Part shown: one piece after another, positions 26,355 through 38,718 of the stretch | Layout of the letters: each line of letters begins with the position of its first letter | Position numbering within the stretch: the stretch's first letter is position 1 | NCBI GenBank assembly: GCA_949788275.1 | Contig: OX460916.1 | Location: 3,224,001-3,288,000, forward strand | DNA length: 64,000 bases | Direction: 5' to 3' | DNA from: Weeksellaceae bacterium | GTDB lineage: Bacteria; Bacteroidota; Bacteroidia; Flavobacteriales; Weeksellaceae | Made by a program: the position numbers and the translations under genes | Notes under the pieces: generated by a model | Told to the model about the DNA's origin: nothing | Seen by the model: only the letters and a program-made list of their open reading frames with translations | Databases searched by the model: none

Positions 26355-26426
26355 AAAATTGACTATTAAATATAGGTTAATTTCAACAACTTAACATTGA
26401 AGCACCATTAATTAATAGTCAATTTT
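26355..26426. repeat. 15-bp inverted repeat with wide spacer
   Basis: AAAATTGACTATTAA at 26355-26369 and its exact complement at 26412-26426 flank 42 bp inside the gap between the TPR gene and the AcpH-like gene. The spacing is large for a simple terminator. It could be an operator pair, a long hairpin in the intercistronic RNA, or a relic of an inserted element. Confidence 0.6.
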
Positions 26427-26443
26427 TAGGATAAAAAAATCCG

Positions 26444-27805
26444 CTACTCTTTCGTCTTTCCTTGTAAAATAGGATATTTTTCTAACATTTCTAGTTTTAA
26501 CGACTCATCCAGCGCAATCGCTTTCTGCAGTGCTTCAATACCAAACTGTTCCTGATCCGTAAGTAAATAACAGCTACTTAATTGATAATACAATTCAGCT
26601 CTGTTAAAATGCTTCAACGCATTCAGGGCAGACTCTATACCTTGCTCGTATTCACCTAGAATAATGGCTGTTTCTATTAGACCAAGCCAATTATAAATAT
26701 TCAAAGGCTCTAGTTCAACCAAGGTGGTATAAGCTCCGGCTGCCTCTTCTAGTTTACCCAATTTAATCTGAAGAAAAGCATGTTGTTTCCAATAGTCAGT
26801 ATTGGTACTATCCAACTCAATCGCTCTATCTAAATAGAAAATAGCTTCCTCGTAATTCCCCATTTTTTCATAGAGATTAGCGGTCGCCACCCACGCTTTA
26901 TCCAATTGAGGATCATCTTTAATCGATTGATGAAACGCTTTCAATGCTTTCGAATATTTCTCCAGCTTTTTATAGCACTTCCCAATTCGTAAATAGGTGT
27001 AAGCAGCAGAATCGTCCAACTCAAGAGCTTCTTCGTATACGGAAATCGCTTCGGCATAGCGCTTTAAGCGTTCCATGCACAAGGCCTTTTGGGTAAGACC
27101 AGAAATACTTCCCGGATTGATAACCGTAACAAAATCAAAAGCTTCTAAAGCATTTGTATAATCACTAATGGCTAAATACTGAGTCCCTAGTTGAGACCAA
27201 GCTGCCTCAGCATAAGGGTTTTCATCTATAAAGTCTTGTAAAAATTGAATACAATCATTAATGGCATGTAATTCTTTATAACATTGTATAATAGAATAAA
27301 ACGAATAATCGTTTTCAGCATTAAATTCCAACGCTTTCTTATAATGATAAAGCGCTAAATTCACCTCATCCAAATTCAGGTATTCATTCGCAATACAATT
27401 ATAAACAAAGTCCACTTCATCTTCTTCTAACTCTAGGGCTTTTTTATAAAATTGAATCGCTTTTTTGGGCATGTTTTTCATCCCCCAATAACGCGCTACA
27501 ACCAATAAATAATCAATATCTTGATCGGTTAAATCTTTTAGTTCGCCAATCAGTTTTGCCGCATTTTTTAATTGGGTAAGCGACAAATAATATTCAATTT
27601 GTTTTACTTTTAAATCACTGTGATCGGGGTACAACGAGAATGCATAATTTAAAGCCTTTTTTGAATATTCACTGTCACCAACATCCAAATAAAACGAAAT
27701 GATTTCATACAAATCATCGGGTTCAAAATAGACCTGCTCTCGGTTGTCTAACATACGCTCAAAACGTTCGATCAACTCATTATTCAAAAAATCATCTTCC
27801 ATCAT
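26444..27805 (-). CDS. tetratricopeptide repeat protein
   Basis: 453 residues from the ATG at 27805 (MMEDDFLNNELIERFE). At least nine to ten TPR units run from about residue 35 to the end, for example AISVYEEALELDDSAAYTYLRIGKCY, ALKAFHQSIKDDPQLDKAWVATANLY and AIFYLDRAIELDSTNTDYWKQHA. There is no signal peptide, so it is probably a cytoplasmic scaffold. A longer frame starting at 27898 is rejected because it would begin inside glmM and run through a strong hairpin. It lies directly downstream of glmM on the same strand; the partner proteins are unknown. Confidence 0.85.
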   Translation of the reverse strand: MMEDDFLNNELIERFERMLDNREQVYFEPDDLYEIISFYLDVGDSEYSKKALNYAFSLYPDHSDLKVKQIEYYLSLTQLKNAAKLIGELKDLTDQDIDYLLVVARYWGMKNMPKKAIQFYKKALELEEDEVDFVYNCIANEYLNLDEVNLALYHYKKALEFNAENDYSFYSIIQCYKELHAINDCIQFLQDFIDENPYAEAAWSQLGTQYLAISDYTNALEAFDFVTVINPGSISGLTQKALCMERLKRYAEAISVYEEALELDDSAAYTYLRIGKCYKKLEKYSKALKAFHQSIKDDPQLDKAWVATANLYEKMGNYEEAIFYLDRAIELDSTNTDYWKQHAFLQIKLGKLEEAAGAYTTLVELEPLNIYNWLGLIETAIILGEYEQGIESALNALKHFNRAELYYQLSSCYLLTDQEQFGIEALQKAIALDESLKLEMLEKYPILQGKTKE

Positions 27806-27825
27806 TTTCGTTTTTTGTTCTACAT

Positions 27826-27866
27826 AACGGCTATCTATCTCGAAATGAATAAAATAGATAGCCGTT
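27826..27866 (-). promoter_or_regulatory. intercistronic hairpin between glmM and the TPR gene
   Basis: A perfect 13-bp stem, AACGGCTATCTAT at 27826-27838 with its complement at 27854-27866, has a 15-base loop. It lies between the glmM stop and the TPR start. On the minus strand it is followed by A-rich rather than T-rich sequence, so it does not look like a standard terminator; it may be an RNA stability or processing element. Confidence 0.55.
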
Positions 27867-27872
27867 GTTATT

Positions 27873-29255
27873 TTAAATGATTGATTGGATTTGGGCAATC
27901 ATCCGATCGGCCAATTCCTCTGCAGCCTCTTGCGAGTAACTCTCCGTATAAATACGAATAATAGGTTCGGTATTCGACTTTCGTAAGTGAACCCATTCCT
28001 TCTCAAAATCAATCTTTACACCATCAATGGTATTCACATCCTCATTGGCATACAGTTTTTCCACTTCAACCAACAGCTGATCCACATCAATTGAGGGTGT
28101 TAGTTCAATTTTCTTCTTTGCCATAAAGTAAGATGGGTAACTCGCACGAAGCGCAGATACCGACTTCTCTTGCGTGGCTAAATGCGATAAGAACAAAGCA
28201 ATCCCCACTAATGAATCTCGGCCATAATGCAATTCCGGATAGATGATTCCACCATTTCCTTCACCACCAATTTTGGCACCAGTAGCCTTCATTTCAACCA
28301 CCACATTCAGCTCGCCAACAGCCGATGGCGAATACACCTCGTTATATCCTCTGGTTACATCGCGTAATGCCCTTGATGAAGATAAATTCGATACCGTTGC
28401 AGAAGGGGTCTTGCTCAACACGTAATCAGCCACAGCGACCAAGGTATACTCCTCTCCAAACATATTTCCAGCTTCATCAATAATTGCTAATCGATCCACA
28501 TCTGGATCAACCACTATACCAAAATCAGCTTTCTCTTCCAAAACTTTGGCACAAATATCCCCCAAATGCTCTTTTAAAGGCTCTGGGTTATGCGGAAAAT
28601 GACCAGTTGGCTCACAGTACATTTTTATATATTCTACTCCTAAACGATCTAATAAGGGCGGAATAGAGATTCCTCCTGTCGAATTAACAGCATCAATCAC
28701 TACTTTAAACTTTTTCAGCTTTATAGCCTCGGTATTAACCAATGGTAAAGCAAGAATTTTCTCAATATGCTCTTCAATCGCTCCCTCGTAAGTGGTATAA
28801 CTTCCCAAAGAATCTACATCAGCAAAATGATAATTATCTTTTTCGGTGAAATCTAAAATAACCGACCCGTCTTCAGCCGATACAAACTCACCTTTCGCGT
28901 TCAACAACTTCAAAGCATTCCATTCTTTCGGATTGTGCGAAGCTGTAAATATAATTCCTCCATCGGCTTTCAATTCAGTTACCATCACTTCAACCGTTGG
29001 GGTAGTCGAAAGACCTAAATCAATCACGTCAATTCCAATCCCTTGTAACGTAGCACTTACAATCTGTGAAATCATCGGACCAGAAATGCGCGCATCCCTT
29101 CCAATCACAATGGTATATGTCGTTTTCTCTGTTTGTTGTTTTACCCAACTGCCGTAAGCTGCCGCAAATTTAACAGCATCTATAGGGGTTAAATTATCAC
29201 CAGGATAACCGCCAATTGTTCCTCGGAATCCTGAAATCGATTTTATTAAAGCCAT
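27873..29255 (-). CDS. glmM: phosphoglucosamine mutase
   Basis: 460 residues. It begins MALIKSISGFRGTIGG, has the phosphoserine loop FTASHNPKEWNALK near residue 101, the metal-binding DPDVDRLAI near 243, the sugar-binding GGEGNGGI near 324 and the C-terminal phosphate-binding RKSNTEPIIRIY near 430. GlmM converts glucosamine-6-phosphate to glucosamine-1-phosphate on the way to UDP-GlcNAc. Bacteroidota GlmM proteins of this length are often annotated as phosphoglucosamine/phosphomannomutase; the motif set does not fully separate these. A -7 element lies upstream. Confidence 0.9.
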   Translation of the reverse strand: MALIKSISGFRGTIGGYPGDNLTPIDAVKFAAAYGSWVKQQTEKTTYTIVIGRDARISGPMISQIVSATLQGIGIDVIDLGLSTTPTVEVMVTELKADGGIIFTASHNPKEWNALKLLNAKGEFVSAEDGSVILDFTEKDNYHFADVDSLGSYTTYEGAIEEHIEKILALPLVNTEAIKLKKFKVVIDAVNSTGGISIPPLLDRLGVEYIKMYCEPTGHFPHNPEPLKEHLGDICAKVLEEKADFGIVVDPDVDRLAIIDEAGNMFGEEYTLVAVADYVLSKTPSATVSNLSSSRALRDVTRGYNEVYSPSAVGELNVVVEMKATGAKIGGEGNGGIIYPELHYGRDSLVGIALFLSHLATQEKSVSALRASYPSYFMAKKKIELTPSIDVDQLLVEVEKLYANEDVNTIDGVKIDFEKEWVHLRKSNTEPIIRIYTESYSQEAAEELADRMIAQIQSII

Positions 29256-29278
29256 GTTAAAATGTTACTATATATCCA

Positions 29279-29286
29279 CAAATTTA
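29279..29286 (-). promoter_or_regulatory. -7 promoter element of glmM
   Basis: Minus-strand TAAATTTG matches TAnnTTTG and lies 23 bp before the glmM ATG, predicting a leader of about 18 nt. Confidence 0.5.
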
Positions 29287-29381
29287 CAAATGTTTACATG
29301 ATTTTAATCAAATTTTTGGTATGGTTTTAGTTAAGAATAAGTTAACGACTTTTTATAAACTATTTAAAACACAAACATGTT

Positions 29382-29666
29382 ATGATTACATCAGCCCTTA
29401 TTTTTACATTTATCTGGAACTGGATTTCTTGGGGAATCTTCGGAGTTATTGCAGGAGCCATTGCCAAAGCCATTATGCCAGGAAAAGACCCCGGTGGTTT
29501 TTGGGTGACTATGTTCATTGGAATCATTGGTGCAATGCTTGGAGGATGGTTATCAACCATCCTATTAGATTACAACCCAAATAACTGGTCATTCGGTGGA
29601 TTCTGTATCGCCATTTTAGGAGCGCTTTTATTATTGTTTATTTACAAAAAAGTAGCAACCAAATAA
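29382..29666 (+). CDS. GlsB/YeaQ/YmgE family membrane protein
   Basis: 94 residues with three hydrophobic helices: WISWGIFGVIAGAIAKAI, then GFWVTMFIGIIGAMLGGWLS after the PGKDPGG loop, and FCIAILGALLLLFIYKK. The GxxAGxxAKxIMPGKDPGGF pattern is diagnostic of the family also called transglycosylase-associated or general stress membrane proteins. The molecular role is not established. It stands alone on the plus strand between divergent glmM and convergent yidC. Confidence 0.9.
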   Translation: MITSALIFTFIWNWISWGIFGVIAGAIAKAIMPGKDPGGFWVTMFIGIIGAMLGGWLSTILLDYNPNNWSFGGFCIAILGALLLLFIYKKVATK

Positions 29667-29681
29667 CTTGTTGCTAATTTT

Positions 29682-29757
29682 GGGCGGCCGCTACGCGCCG
29701 GGCTATCCGCTATATCTTTGCTTGTCAGCAAAGGATGCCGCTTCTATCCCTGCCGCA
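29682..29757 (-). repeat. dispersed structured intergenic element, copy 2 (subtype 1, shortest)
   Basis: Reverse orientation relative to copy 1: on the plus strand it starts GGGCGGCCGCTACGCG and ends ATCCCTGCCGCA. The central stem is minimal, CTTTGCT with AGCAAAG around a four-base loop, which defines the core of the element. It lies in the convergent space between the GlsB-like gene and the yidC terminator. Confidence 0.87.
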
Positions 29758-29832
29758 GACAACGCCGTTCTTTAACCCTATACTAGGCAAAACAGCCAAC
29801 ACCCTTTTTTATACACGACATATAAAAAATAC

Positions 29833-29860
29833 AAAAGCCGCTGGTTATCCAGCGGCTTTT
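29833..29860. terminator. bidirectional terminator after yidC
   Basis: A perfect 12-bp stem, AAAAGCCGCTGG at 29833-29844 with its complement at 29849-29860, has the loop TTAT and is bordered by A-rich sequence on the left and T-rich sequence on the right. It lies 23 bp downstream of the yidC stop on the minus strand. Confidence 0.88.
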
Positions 29861-29882
29861 TAAATGATATCTTTTAACGTAC

Positions 29883-33534
<3,652 letters not shown>

Positions 33535-33539
33535 TAATG

Positions 33540-33547
33540 CAAAGGTA
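33540..33547 (-). promoter_or_regulatory. -7 promoter element of the SRP RNA gene
   Basis: Minus-strand TACCTTTG matches TAnnTTTG exactly and ends 5 bp before the first paired G of the SRP RNA, as expected for a directly transcribed small RNA. Confidence 0.7.
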
Positions 33548-33744
33548 AGAATGTTTTTGAATAATAAAAGCGATTGGCTTAAAATAGTTAATCAAGTTTT
33601 GGCTATTTTATTTTTGATATTTCATTTCCAGTGCTTTAATTCAAGATTATTTTTTAAATAAAATTATGCATTTTCGGGGTCTTTAGTCTAAATACTAATT
33701 TTCCGGCTAATTTAGTTGACTTTTAAGCCGGGTTTTTACGTCTT

Positions 33745-34869
33745 TTATTGCAGTGATTTTATGAATTGTGCATGTAATTCTTTGCCTTTAAGCGTCAATT
33801 TTTTATTGTTTTTAAAGAATAAAAGACTTAAAACAATAAAAATGGCTGTTAAAATACCTGTAATGAAGAGTGTTTTTAGGGTGAGATGATCTTTTCGTTC
33901 AGCTAATTCTTCTTCATTTGCTTTAATGGAGGCGTAAATTGATTCATTTTCGTCGATTAAAACAGTCCTTGAAAGTTTGGTTGCATTGGCATAAGAAGAT
34001 TCATAGGCCTTCCAATCGTTAGTAGCGATATAATTATAGTAAAAAAGTGTTTCTATAGAGCGTTGTAAGGTTAAATCTTCAATATCTTTCGACAAAACAA
34101 CGGCTTCTTTTAAATAAGTAATCGACTGCTCAAATTTCGTTTGTTCAAAATAATACGAAGCTAACCCTTTCAAAGAATAAGCTTTTAACAAATTTGTTCC
34201 CGATAGCTCTGCATAAGCTAGCGATTCATTAAAGACATTCTTCGCTTCATTTAAATTGTCCTCTCCTAAATAACAATATCCTAAATTGTAATAGATCACA
34301 CTTCTATTTGCATTCGCTACATAAAGATCTTTAATTTTTGCATATCCTTTCGCTGCTTGTAAAAAATATTCTTTGGCAATATCACAGCGTGAAAGATCTT
34401 TATAGATTAATCCTCTTACAACCTGGTTATAACACAGGTTTTTCAATCGTATATCAGGATCCTTTTCTTTTTCTATAATTTTTAAAGCCTCATTCAAGTT
34501 GTGTATCGATAAATCGTACAATTTTAACCCTTGATAGGCCCCAGCTATTTTGTTTATCAATTCGATTTTTAGCGTTGAATCGTTTAAAGTTTCAACTTTA
34601 TGAAAGGTTTCTTTTAATTGGTCAAGTAATTCTTCATGGTGTCGTAAAGTGGAATAAGCTTTTATTTTTATAAAATAAGAGGCAATTTCAATTTCTTGGT
34701 TTTTAGAATTTTTAATTAAATAATCAGCTTGCTTTAGCGCTTTCTTGGGGTGATTATAGGCATTGTTTTGGGCCTCTTCATACACTTTGTTAATCGCAGT
34801 TGTATCGACTGTTGCAAAAGAATAAGAAATGTTGATTACGAATAGAATGATCGTTAATAAATACCTCAT
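33745..34869 (-). CDS. TPR membrane protein without DNA-binding domain
   Basis: 374 residues. A signal peptide (MRYLLTIILFVINISYSFA) is followed by TPR-like repeats over about residues 25-320 (for example LYDLSIHNLNEALKIIEKEKD, YYNLGYCYLGEDNLNEAKNVFNESL, QSITYLKEAVVLSKDIED), one membrane helix (TLFITGILTAIFIVLSLLFF) and only about 25 residues behind it. The layout matches the sensory part of the TPR-AraC/LuxR regulators of Bacteroidota, but the expected cytoplasmic DNA-binding domain is absent. Its ATG overlaps the stop of the AraC-type gene upstream (ATGA), so both are translated from one message. Confidence 0.8.
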   Translation of the reverse strand: MRYLLTIILFVINISYSFATVDTTAINKVYEEAQNNAYNHPKKALKQADYLIKNSKNQEIEIASYFIKIKAYSTLRHHEELLDQLKETFHKVETLNDSTLKIELINKIAGAYQGLKLYDLSIHNLNEALKIIEKEKDPDIRLKNLCYNQVVRGLIYKDLSRCDIAKEYFLQAAKGYAKIKDLYVANANRSVIYYNLGYCYLGEDNLNEAKNVFNESLAYAELSGTNLLKAYSLKGLASYYFEQTKFEQSITYLKEAVVLSKDIEDLTLQRSIETLFYYNYIATNDWKAYESSYANATKLSRTVLIDENESIYASIKANEEELAERKDHLTLKTLFITGILTAIFIVLSLLFFKNNKKLTLKGKELHAQFIKSLQ

Positions 34870-36344
34870 ATATTTAACTTTTTGGTTTGGATCAACGTAT
34901 GTATAAAATGGGTGGGGGTATCGCCAGTATAGAGTTTAAAGGCTGCAATAAAACTATTATGGGACGAGAACCCAGCTTCTTCTGCTAAATAGCTAATCTT
35001 GTAATTTAAATACGTAGGGTCATCCATTAATTTGTTTAAAATATATTGTATTCGTAATTCATTGATGTAAGTATTAAAATTCTTTTGCTTGTGCGAATTG
35101 ATTAACCCCGATAAGTATTTGGTATTTGTTCCCAATTCCGATGCAATCATGCCCAAAGAAACATTCGGAGAGAGGAACAACGTAGACTGTTCAAATTCTT
35201 CCAGTTTTGACAGTAAAAGCAATCCTTTATCTTTCGGTAATAATTCAGTTTTTAGTTTATGCAATGGTTTTTCATCACCATTGACAAGCGAATGGCTTTT
35301 TATCGCTAAAATTGTCTGATAGAAGTGTATTTTTTGTTTTTTTCGCCATACTATAACCGCATAAGTTATTAAGATAAGAAGGAAGCCAATAGTTAAATAA
35401 ATAATTTGGTGTGTTCTTTTATCTTCCAATGCATTGAAGTCGGAAACATCCTCTTTCGTTAAATTATCAAATACAATATTGTTAATTTGTTTATCTACCA
35501 ATAGGTTTTTCGCATACAAAGAATCGTATTTTGCTCTGTAAAGTGCAAATTCTTTTTCATTGCGTGTGCCTAAATATAGTGTTGCTAAGTTTTGGTAGAC
35601 CTGATTGATTAAATACGGGTGTTCAAGCTCCTTGGCAAGAATCAATGCTTTTTGATTGTAATAAATAGCCGAGTCCATAGCTCTTTCTTGAAATGAATAA
35701 TCCGCATGTAACAAATAAGCATTTGTCTTGTAGTATTTTCCTAAATCAGGCGTTTTTTTCCATGCCAAAATACGACGCTTAGTCGCGATAGAGGGATCCA
35801 TTTTTAAATGAATTTTTAACCATAACAATTGTTCGTCTCTTGAGCCACTTTTATCTTGTTTTTCTAAAAGAGTTCTAGCTTCCTGATATCTTTTTTCGTA
35901 ATAAAAATAATTGGCTTTTAAATAGCGAGCCGCTTGAGGAGGGAAATCAACCTCTGAAATGCTTTCTTTAAAATTACTCAAATTATAAGAAGCGTAAATT
36001 TGATGAATCACGTAATCTGCTTTTTGCATCATAGAGAAATCATCTAATTTTTTCGCTGCTGTTTTCGCTAAATAAGCGTTGTTTAACGCTAAATTTATTT
36101 GGCCTGCATAAAAATATCCATAACTAGCTAAGAGATGTCCTTCAGCAACTGTAATGGGTGTCTCATCACTCTGAATTAAATATTCCCCATTCGCGATAAC
36201 AGTTTGCGGATGATCAAACAATAACAATGTACTGTATTTGAAAAACGAATCCATAGCTGGCCGTGGCTCTTTGGCTTTTGTAAAGTAAAGAACCATAAAT
36301 AGGAAGAGTCCTAAATAATATTTTGGTGGTGTGTTTTTCATCAT
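34866..36344 (-). CDS. TPR-containing membrane-bound AraC family regulator
   Basis: 492 residues. An N-terminal signal or membrane segment (YYLGLFLFMVLYF) precedes helical TPR-like sequence to about residue 310, then a membrane helix (IIYLTIGFLLILITYAVIVW) and a cytoplasmic AraC-type DNA-binding domain at the C-terminus: VSLGMIASELGTNTKYLSGLIN near 395 and ISYLAEEAGFSSHNSFIAAFKLYTG near 450, the two helix-turn-helix units. The signal presumably acts on the extracytoplasmic TPR part. Two adjacent ATG codons (36344, 36341) are possible starts. A -7 element lies only 10 bp upstream, predicting a very short leader. Confidence 0.85.
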   Translation of the reverse strand: MMKNTPPKYYLGLFLFMVLYFTKAKEPRPAMDSFFKYSTLLLFDHPQTVIANGEYLIQSDETPITVAEGHLLASYGYFYAGQINLALNNAYLAKTAAKKLDDFSMMQKADYVIHQIYASYNLSNFKESISEVDFPPQAARYLKANYFYYEKRYQEARTLLEKQDKSGSRDEQLLWLKIHLKMDPSIATKRRILAWKKTPDLGKYYKTNAYLLHADYSFQERAMDSAIYYNQKALILAKELEHPYLINQVYQNLATLYLGTRNEKEFALYRAKYDSLYAKNLLVDKQINNIVFDNLTKEDVSDFNALEDKRTHQIIYLTIGFLLILITYAVIVWRKKQKIHFYQTILAIKSHSLVNGDEKPLHKLKTELLPKDKGLLLLSKLEEFEQSTLFLSPNVSLGMIASELGTNTKYLSGLINSHKQKNFNTYINELRIQYILNKLMDDPTYLNYKISYLAEEAGFSSHNSFIAAFKLYTGDTPTHFIHTLIQTKKLNI

Positions 36345-36354
36345 AGTGTCTAAA

Positions 36355-36362
36355 CAAAAATA
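36355..36362 (-). promoter_or_regulatory. -7 promoter element of the TPR-AraC operon
   Basis: Minus-strand TATTTTTG matches TAnnTTTG and lies 10 bp before the first ATG at 36344, so the leader would be only about 5 nt. Confidence 0.5.
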
Positions 36363-36436
36363 ATATTTTTTTTTAGAGTTTTTTACCCCTTCTTAAAACA
36401 TTGTTTTTTTCATATAAAATTATTGTTTGATATCTT

Positions 36437-36444
36437 TATCTTTG
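36437..36444 (+). promoter_or_regulatory. -7 promoter element of the DUF4199-GT2 operon
   Basis: TATCTTTG matches TAnnTTTG exactly and ends 4 bp before the ATG at 36449. The predicted transcription start coincides with the start codon, suggesting a leaderless message. Confidence 0.55.
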
Positions 36445-36448
36445 CCTT

Positions 36449-37015
36449 ATGAATATCACCAATAGAATTTTTAAAAATTCATCAATTTTAGCCGCTATTG
36501 TGCTTGTACTCTTTTTTGGGTTGTACATTTTGTTTTCGTTAAATGGCGCAATTACTAGCCAACAATATTATAGTTATAGTATTTTTATTTGTTCTTTTGT
36601 TGTGTTGCCACTCTTTACACTCATTAGCTTTTTTAGTATATTAAAGCTATCGAAGGAAAGAGCAAAAAACGCAACAACAATCGAAGAGTTAATGACTTTC
36701 AAAGAAGGTTTCCGTTTAGGTTTCTTTACTTTACTAATTGCTGGAATCGTTAGTTTGGCTGTTATCTTTATTTTCTTTAATACCGCTGGCGAATGGGCTC
36801 AAGCTTCTTTAAAAGATGGTATTTTAGATACCTTCATGATCAATATGGATCCCGAACTTGCTGAACAAGTAGAGAAAACTAGAAATGTACCCGAAATTCA
36901 AAAGATTAATTTGTTTTCAACCAAGAATTTCTTTGGCTTATTTTCAATGTTTTTATCTTTTTATATGGCCATCTCGGCGATGTTCTCACAATTTCTTAAA
37001 AAACGCGTATATTAA
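36449..37015 (+). CDS. DUF4199 domain membrane protein
   Basis: 188 residues with four hydrophobic segments: ILAAIVLVLFFGLYILFSL, YSIFICSFVVLPLFTLISFFSIL, GFFTLLIAGIVSLAVIFIFF and LFSMFLSFYMAISAMF. The cytoplasmic FKEGFRLGFFTLLIAGIV segment is the most conserved DUF4199 part. The family is found in Bacteroidota, regularly next to a GT2 gene of the type that follows here with 3 bp spacing. A role in membrane glycolipid transfer is only suggested by that linkage. Confidence 0.83.
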   Translation: MNITNRIFKNSSILAAIVLVLFFGLYILFSLNGAITSQQYYSYSIFICSFVVLPLFTLISFFSILKLSKERAKNATTIEELMTFKEGFRLGFFTLLIAGIVSLAVIFIFFNTAGEWAQASLKDGILDTFMINMDPELAEQVEKTRNVPEIQKINLFSTKNFFGLFSMFLSFYMAISAMFSQFLKKRVY

Positions 37016-37018
37016 ACG

Positions 37019-37981
37019 ATGGATATATCAGTTGTAGTTCCTTTATTAAATGAACAAGATTCTTTAGAAGAGTTATTCTCTCGAATCAAAAAAGTATGTA
37101 ATCAACACGATTTTGCTTTCGAAGTTATTTTTATCGATGATGGAAGTACCGATAATTCGTGGGAAATTATCGAGTACTTAGCCAAATTTCACGAAGAAGT
37201 TAAAGGAATAAAATTCCGTAAAAACTATGGTAAATCACCTGCTTTATCAGCTGCTTTTAAACAGGTTAAAGGGAAAGTGGTCATTACCATGGATGCCGAT
37301 TTACAAGATTTCCCTGAAGAAATCCCGTCTTTGTACAATATGCTTATCAATAAAAAAGCAGATATTGTTTCAGGTTGGAAACAAAATAGGAAAGATCCGC
37401 GGCTAACCAAGAATCTTCCTTCAAAATTATTCAATGCTGTTGCTCGTAAAACCTCCGGGGTAAAGTTACACGATTTTAATTGTGGACTAAAAGCCTACCG
37501 TTGGGAAGTAACGCAGAATATCGAATTGTATGGCGATATGCATCGCTATATCCCGGTTTTAGCTAAACAAGCAGGCTATCCCGTTATTCTTGAAAAAGAA
37601 GTTCGTCACCAAGCTCGTAAATACGGTGTCTCAAAATTTGGTACAAGTCGTTTTGTAAATGGCTTCTTAGATCTTATTACGCTTTCGTTTACCTCTAAGT
37701 TTGGTAACAAACCCATGCACTTCTTTGGTTTATTAGGTACATTAATGTTTATCCTAGGTTTTTTAGCATCCATCTATCTCGGCTTCGATAAACTTGTAAA
37801 AGTGTATATCACCGACAAACCTGCTCGACTAATCACTGATAATCCGTACTTTTATATATCCCTAACATCGATGATGCTTGGAACACAATTATTTCTTGCC
37901 GGTTTTATAGGTGAATTAATCGTTCGTAATAATAGGGACCGAAAATTGTATCGTATTCAAAAAGAAATTAATTTAGATTAA
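37019..37981 (+). CDS. GT2 polyprenyl-phosphate glycosyltransferase (GtrB/ArnC-like)
   Basis: 320 residues. A GT-A domain (ISVVVPLLNEQDSLEELFSRI, VIFIDDGSTDNSW near 38, VITMDADLQDFPEE near 90, HRYIPVLAKQAGY near 180) is followed by two C-terminal membrane helices (FFGLLGTLMFILGFLASIYLGF and MMLGTQLFLAGFIGELIV). This is the dolichol/undecaprenyl-phosphate hexose synthase architecture. It makes a lipid-phosphate sugar donor of the kind a GT39 enzyme uses, such as the one at 5005; any pairing of the two is inference. Confidence 0.92.
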   Translation: MDISVVVPLLNEQDSLEELFSRIKKVCNQHDFAFEVIFIDDGSTDNSWEIIEYLAKFHEEVKGIKFRKNYGKSPALSAAFKQVKGKVVITMDADLQDFPEEIPSLYNMLINKKADIVSGWKQNRKDPRLTKNLPSKLFNAVARKTSGVKLHDFNCGLKAYRWEVTQNIELYGDMHRYIPVLAKQAGYPVILEKEVRHQARKYGVSKFGTSRFVNGFLDLITLSFTSKFGNKPMHFFGLLGTLMFILGFLASIYLGFDKLVKVYITDKPARLITDNPYFYISLTSMMLGTQLFLAGFIGELIVRNNRDRKLYRIQKEINLD

Positions 37982-38000
37982 TCAACCAACCCCTAAATAC

Positions 38001-38711
38001 ATGTATATGAAAAACGCTCTTTTTATTTTTATCGCTAGTCTATTATTGGTCTCATGTTCATCATCCATCGATGGCGATGGACCTGCAACAGCACAACGCG
38101 ATTACACGGCCGATAAAGTGATCAACTTAACCGTTAATTGTAACTGTAATGTGACGCTTGTTCCTGGAAACAAAGTGGGAATAAAAGTTGAAACTCACCA
38201 AAACTTAATCGATAACCTAAAAGTCGAAGCGAAAAATGGTGTCTTGAAAATTGCTGAAAGCAGTAGTGTTAATCAGTTCAGTGCCTATGATATCTACATT
38301 TATATAACGAGGGACCTGAAAGAAATAACCCTTAACAAACAAACCAATCTTAAAGTTTCAGGTACGCTGAATGTCGATGGGTTAACCATTACGGCTAATG
38401 ATCAATCAAAAATTGCACAAAGCTATATCATTACCAATAATATAAAACTAAATACAAACGATCAATCGGTAGTTGCTTTAGAAGGAACTGCATTATCAAT
38501 GCGACTAAGGGCTTACGGGCAATCGAAAAGTGATTTATTGAAATATGAAATCAACGATGTCGAATTTATAACAGATGATAATGCATTAGTCGATGTCAAT
38601 GTGCGTAAATCTTTAGTGGGTACAGCCAAAGGAAGTTCAATTTTGGTCTACCTAAACGAACCTTTTAAAGATACCAAAGTAGCCGATAAGGCACAGATCG
38701 TTAAAAAATAA
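38001..38711 (+). CDS. GIN domain (DUF2807) lipoprotein
   Basis: 236 residues. A lipoprotein signal (MKNALFIFIASLLLVSC, Cys about residue 19) precedes a beta-helical GIN/head domain: VTLVPGNKVGIKVETHQNLIDNLKVEAKNGVLKI, then repeated strands around LKVSGTLNVDGLTITANDQSKIAQSYI and SVVALEGTALSMRLRAYGQSKSDL. Such proteins are common cell-envelope components in Bacteroidota with no assigned activity. ATG at 38001 or 38007 are both possible; neither changes the mature protein. Confidence 0.85.
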   Translation: MYMKNALFIFIASLLLVSCSSSIDGDGPATAQRDYTADKVINLTVNCNCNVTLVPGNKVGIKVETHQNLIDNLKVEAKNGVLKIAESSSVNQFSAYDIYIYITRDLKEITLNKQTNLKVSGTLNVDGLTITANDQSKIAQSYIITNNIKLNTNDQSVVALEGTALSMRLRAYGQSKSDLLKYEINDVEFITDDNALVDVNVRKSLVGTAKGSSILVYLNEPFKDTKVADKAQIVKK

Positions 38712-38718
38712 TAAACCA

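Noticed and set aside
27806-27898. Longer TPR protein starting within glmM
   Set aside because: The extension crosses a perfect 13-bp hairpin, and its residues lack TPR or signal character.
33703-33731. CCGGCTAA/TTAAGCCGG inverted repeat as terminator of the TPR operon
   Set aside because: The stem has a bulge, and on the minus strand it is followed by A-rich sequence, so terminator function is doubtful; kept only as a weak dyad.
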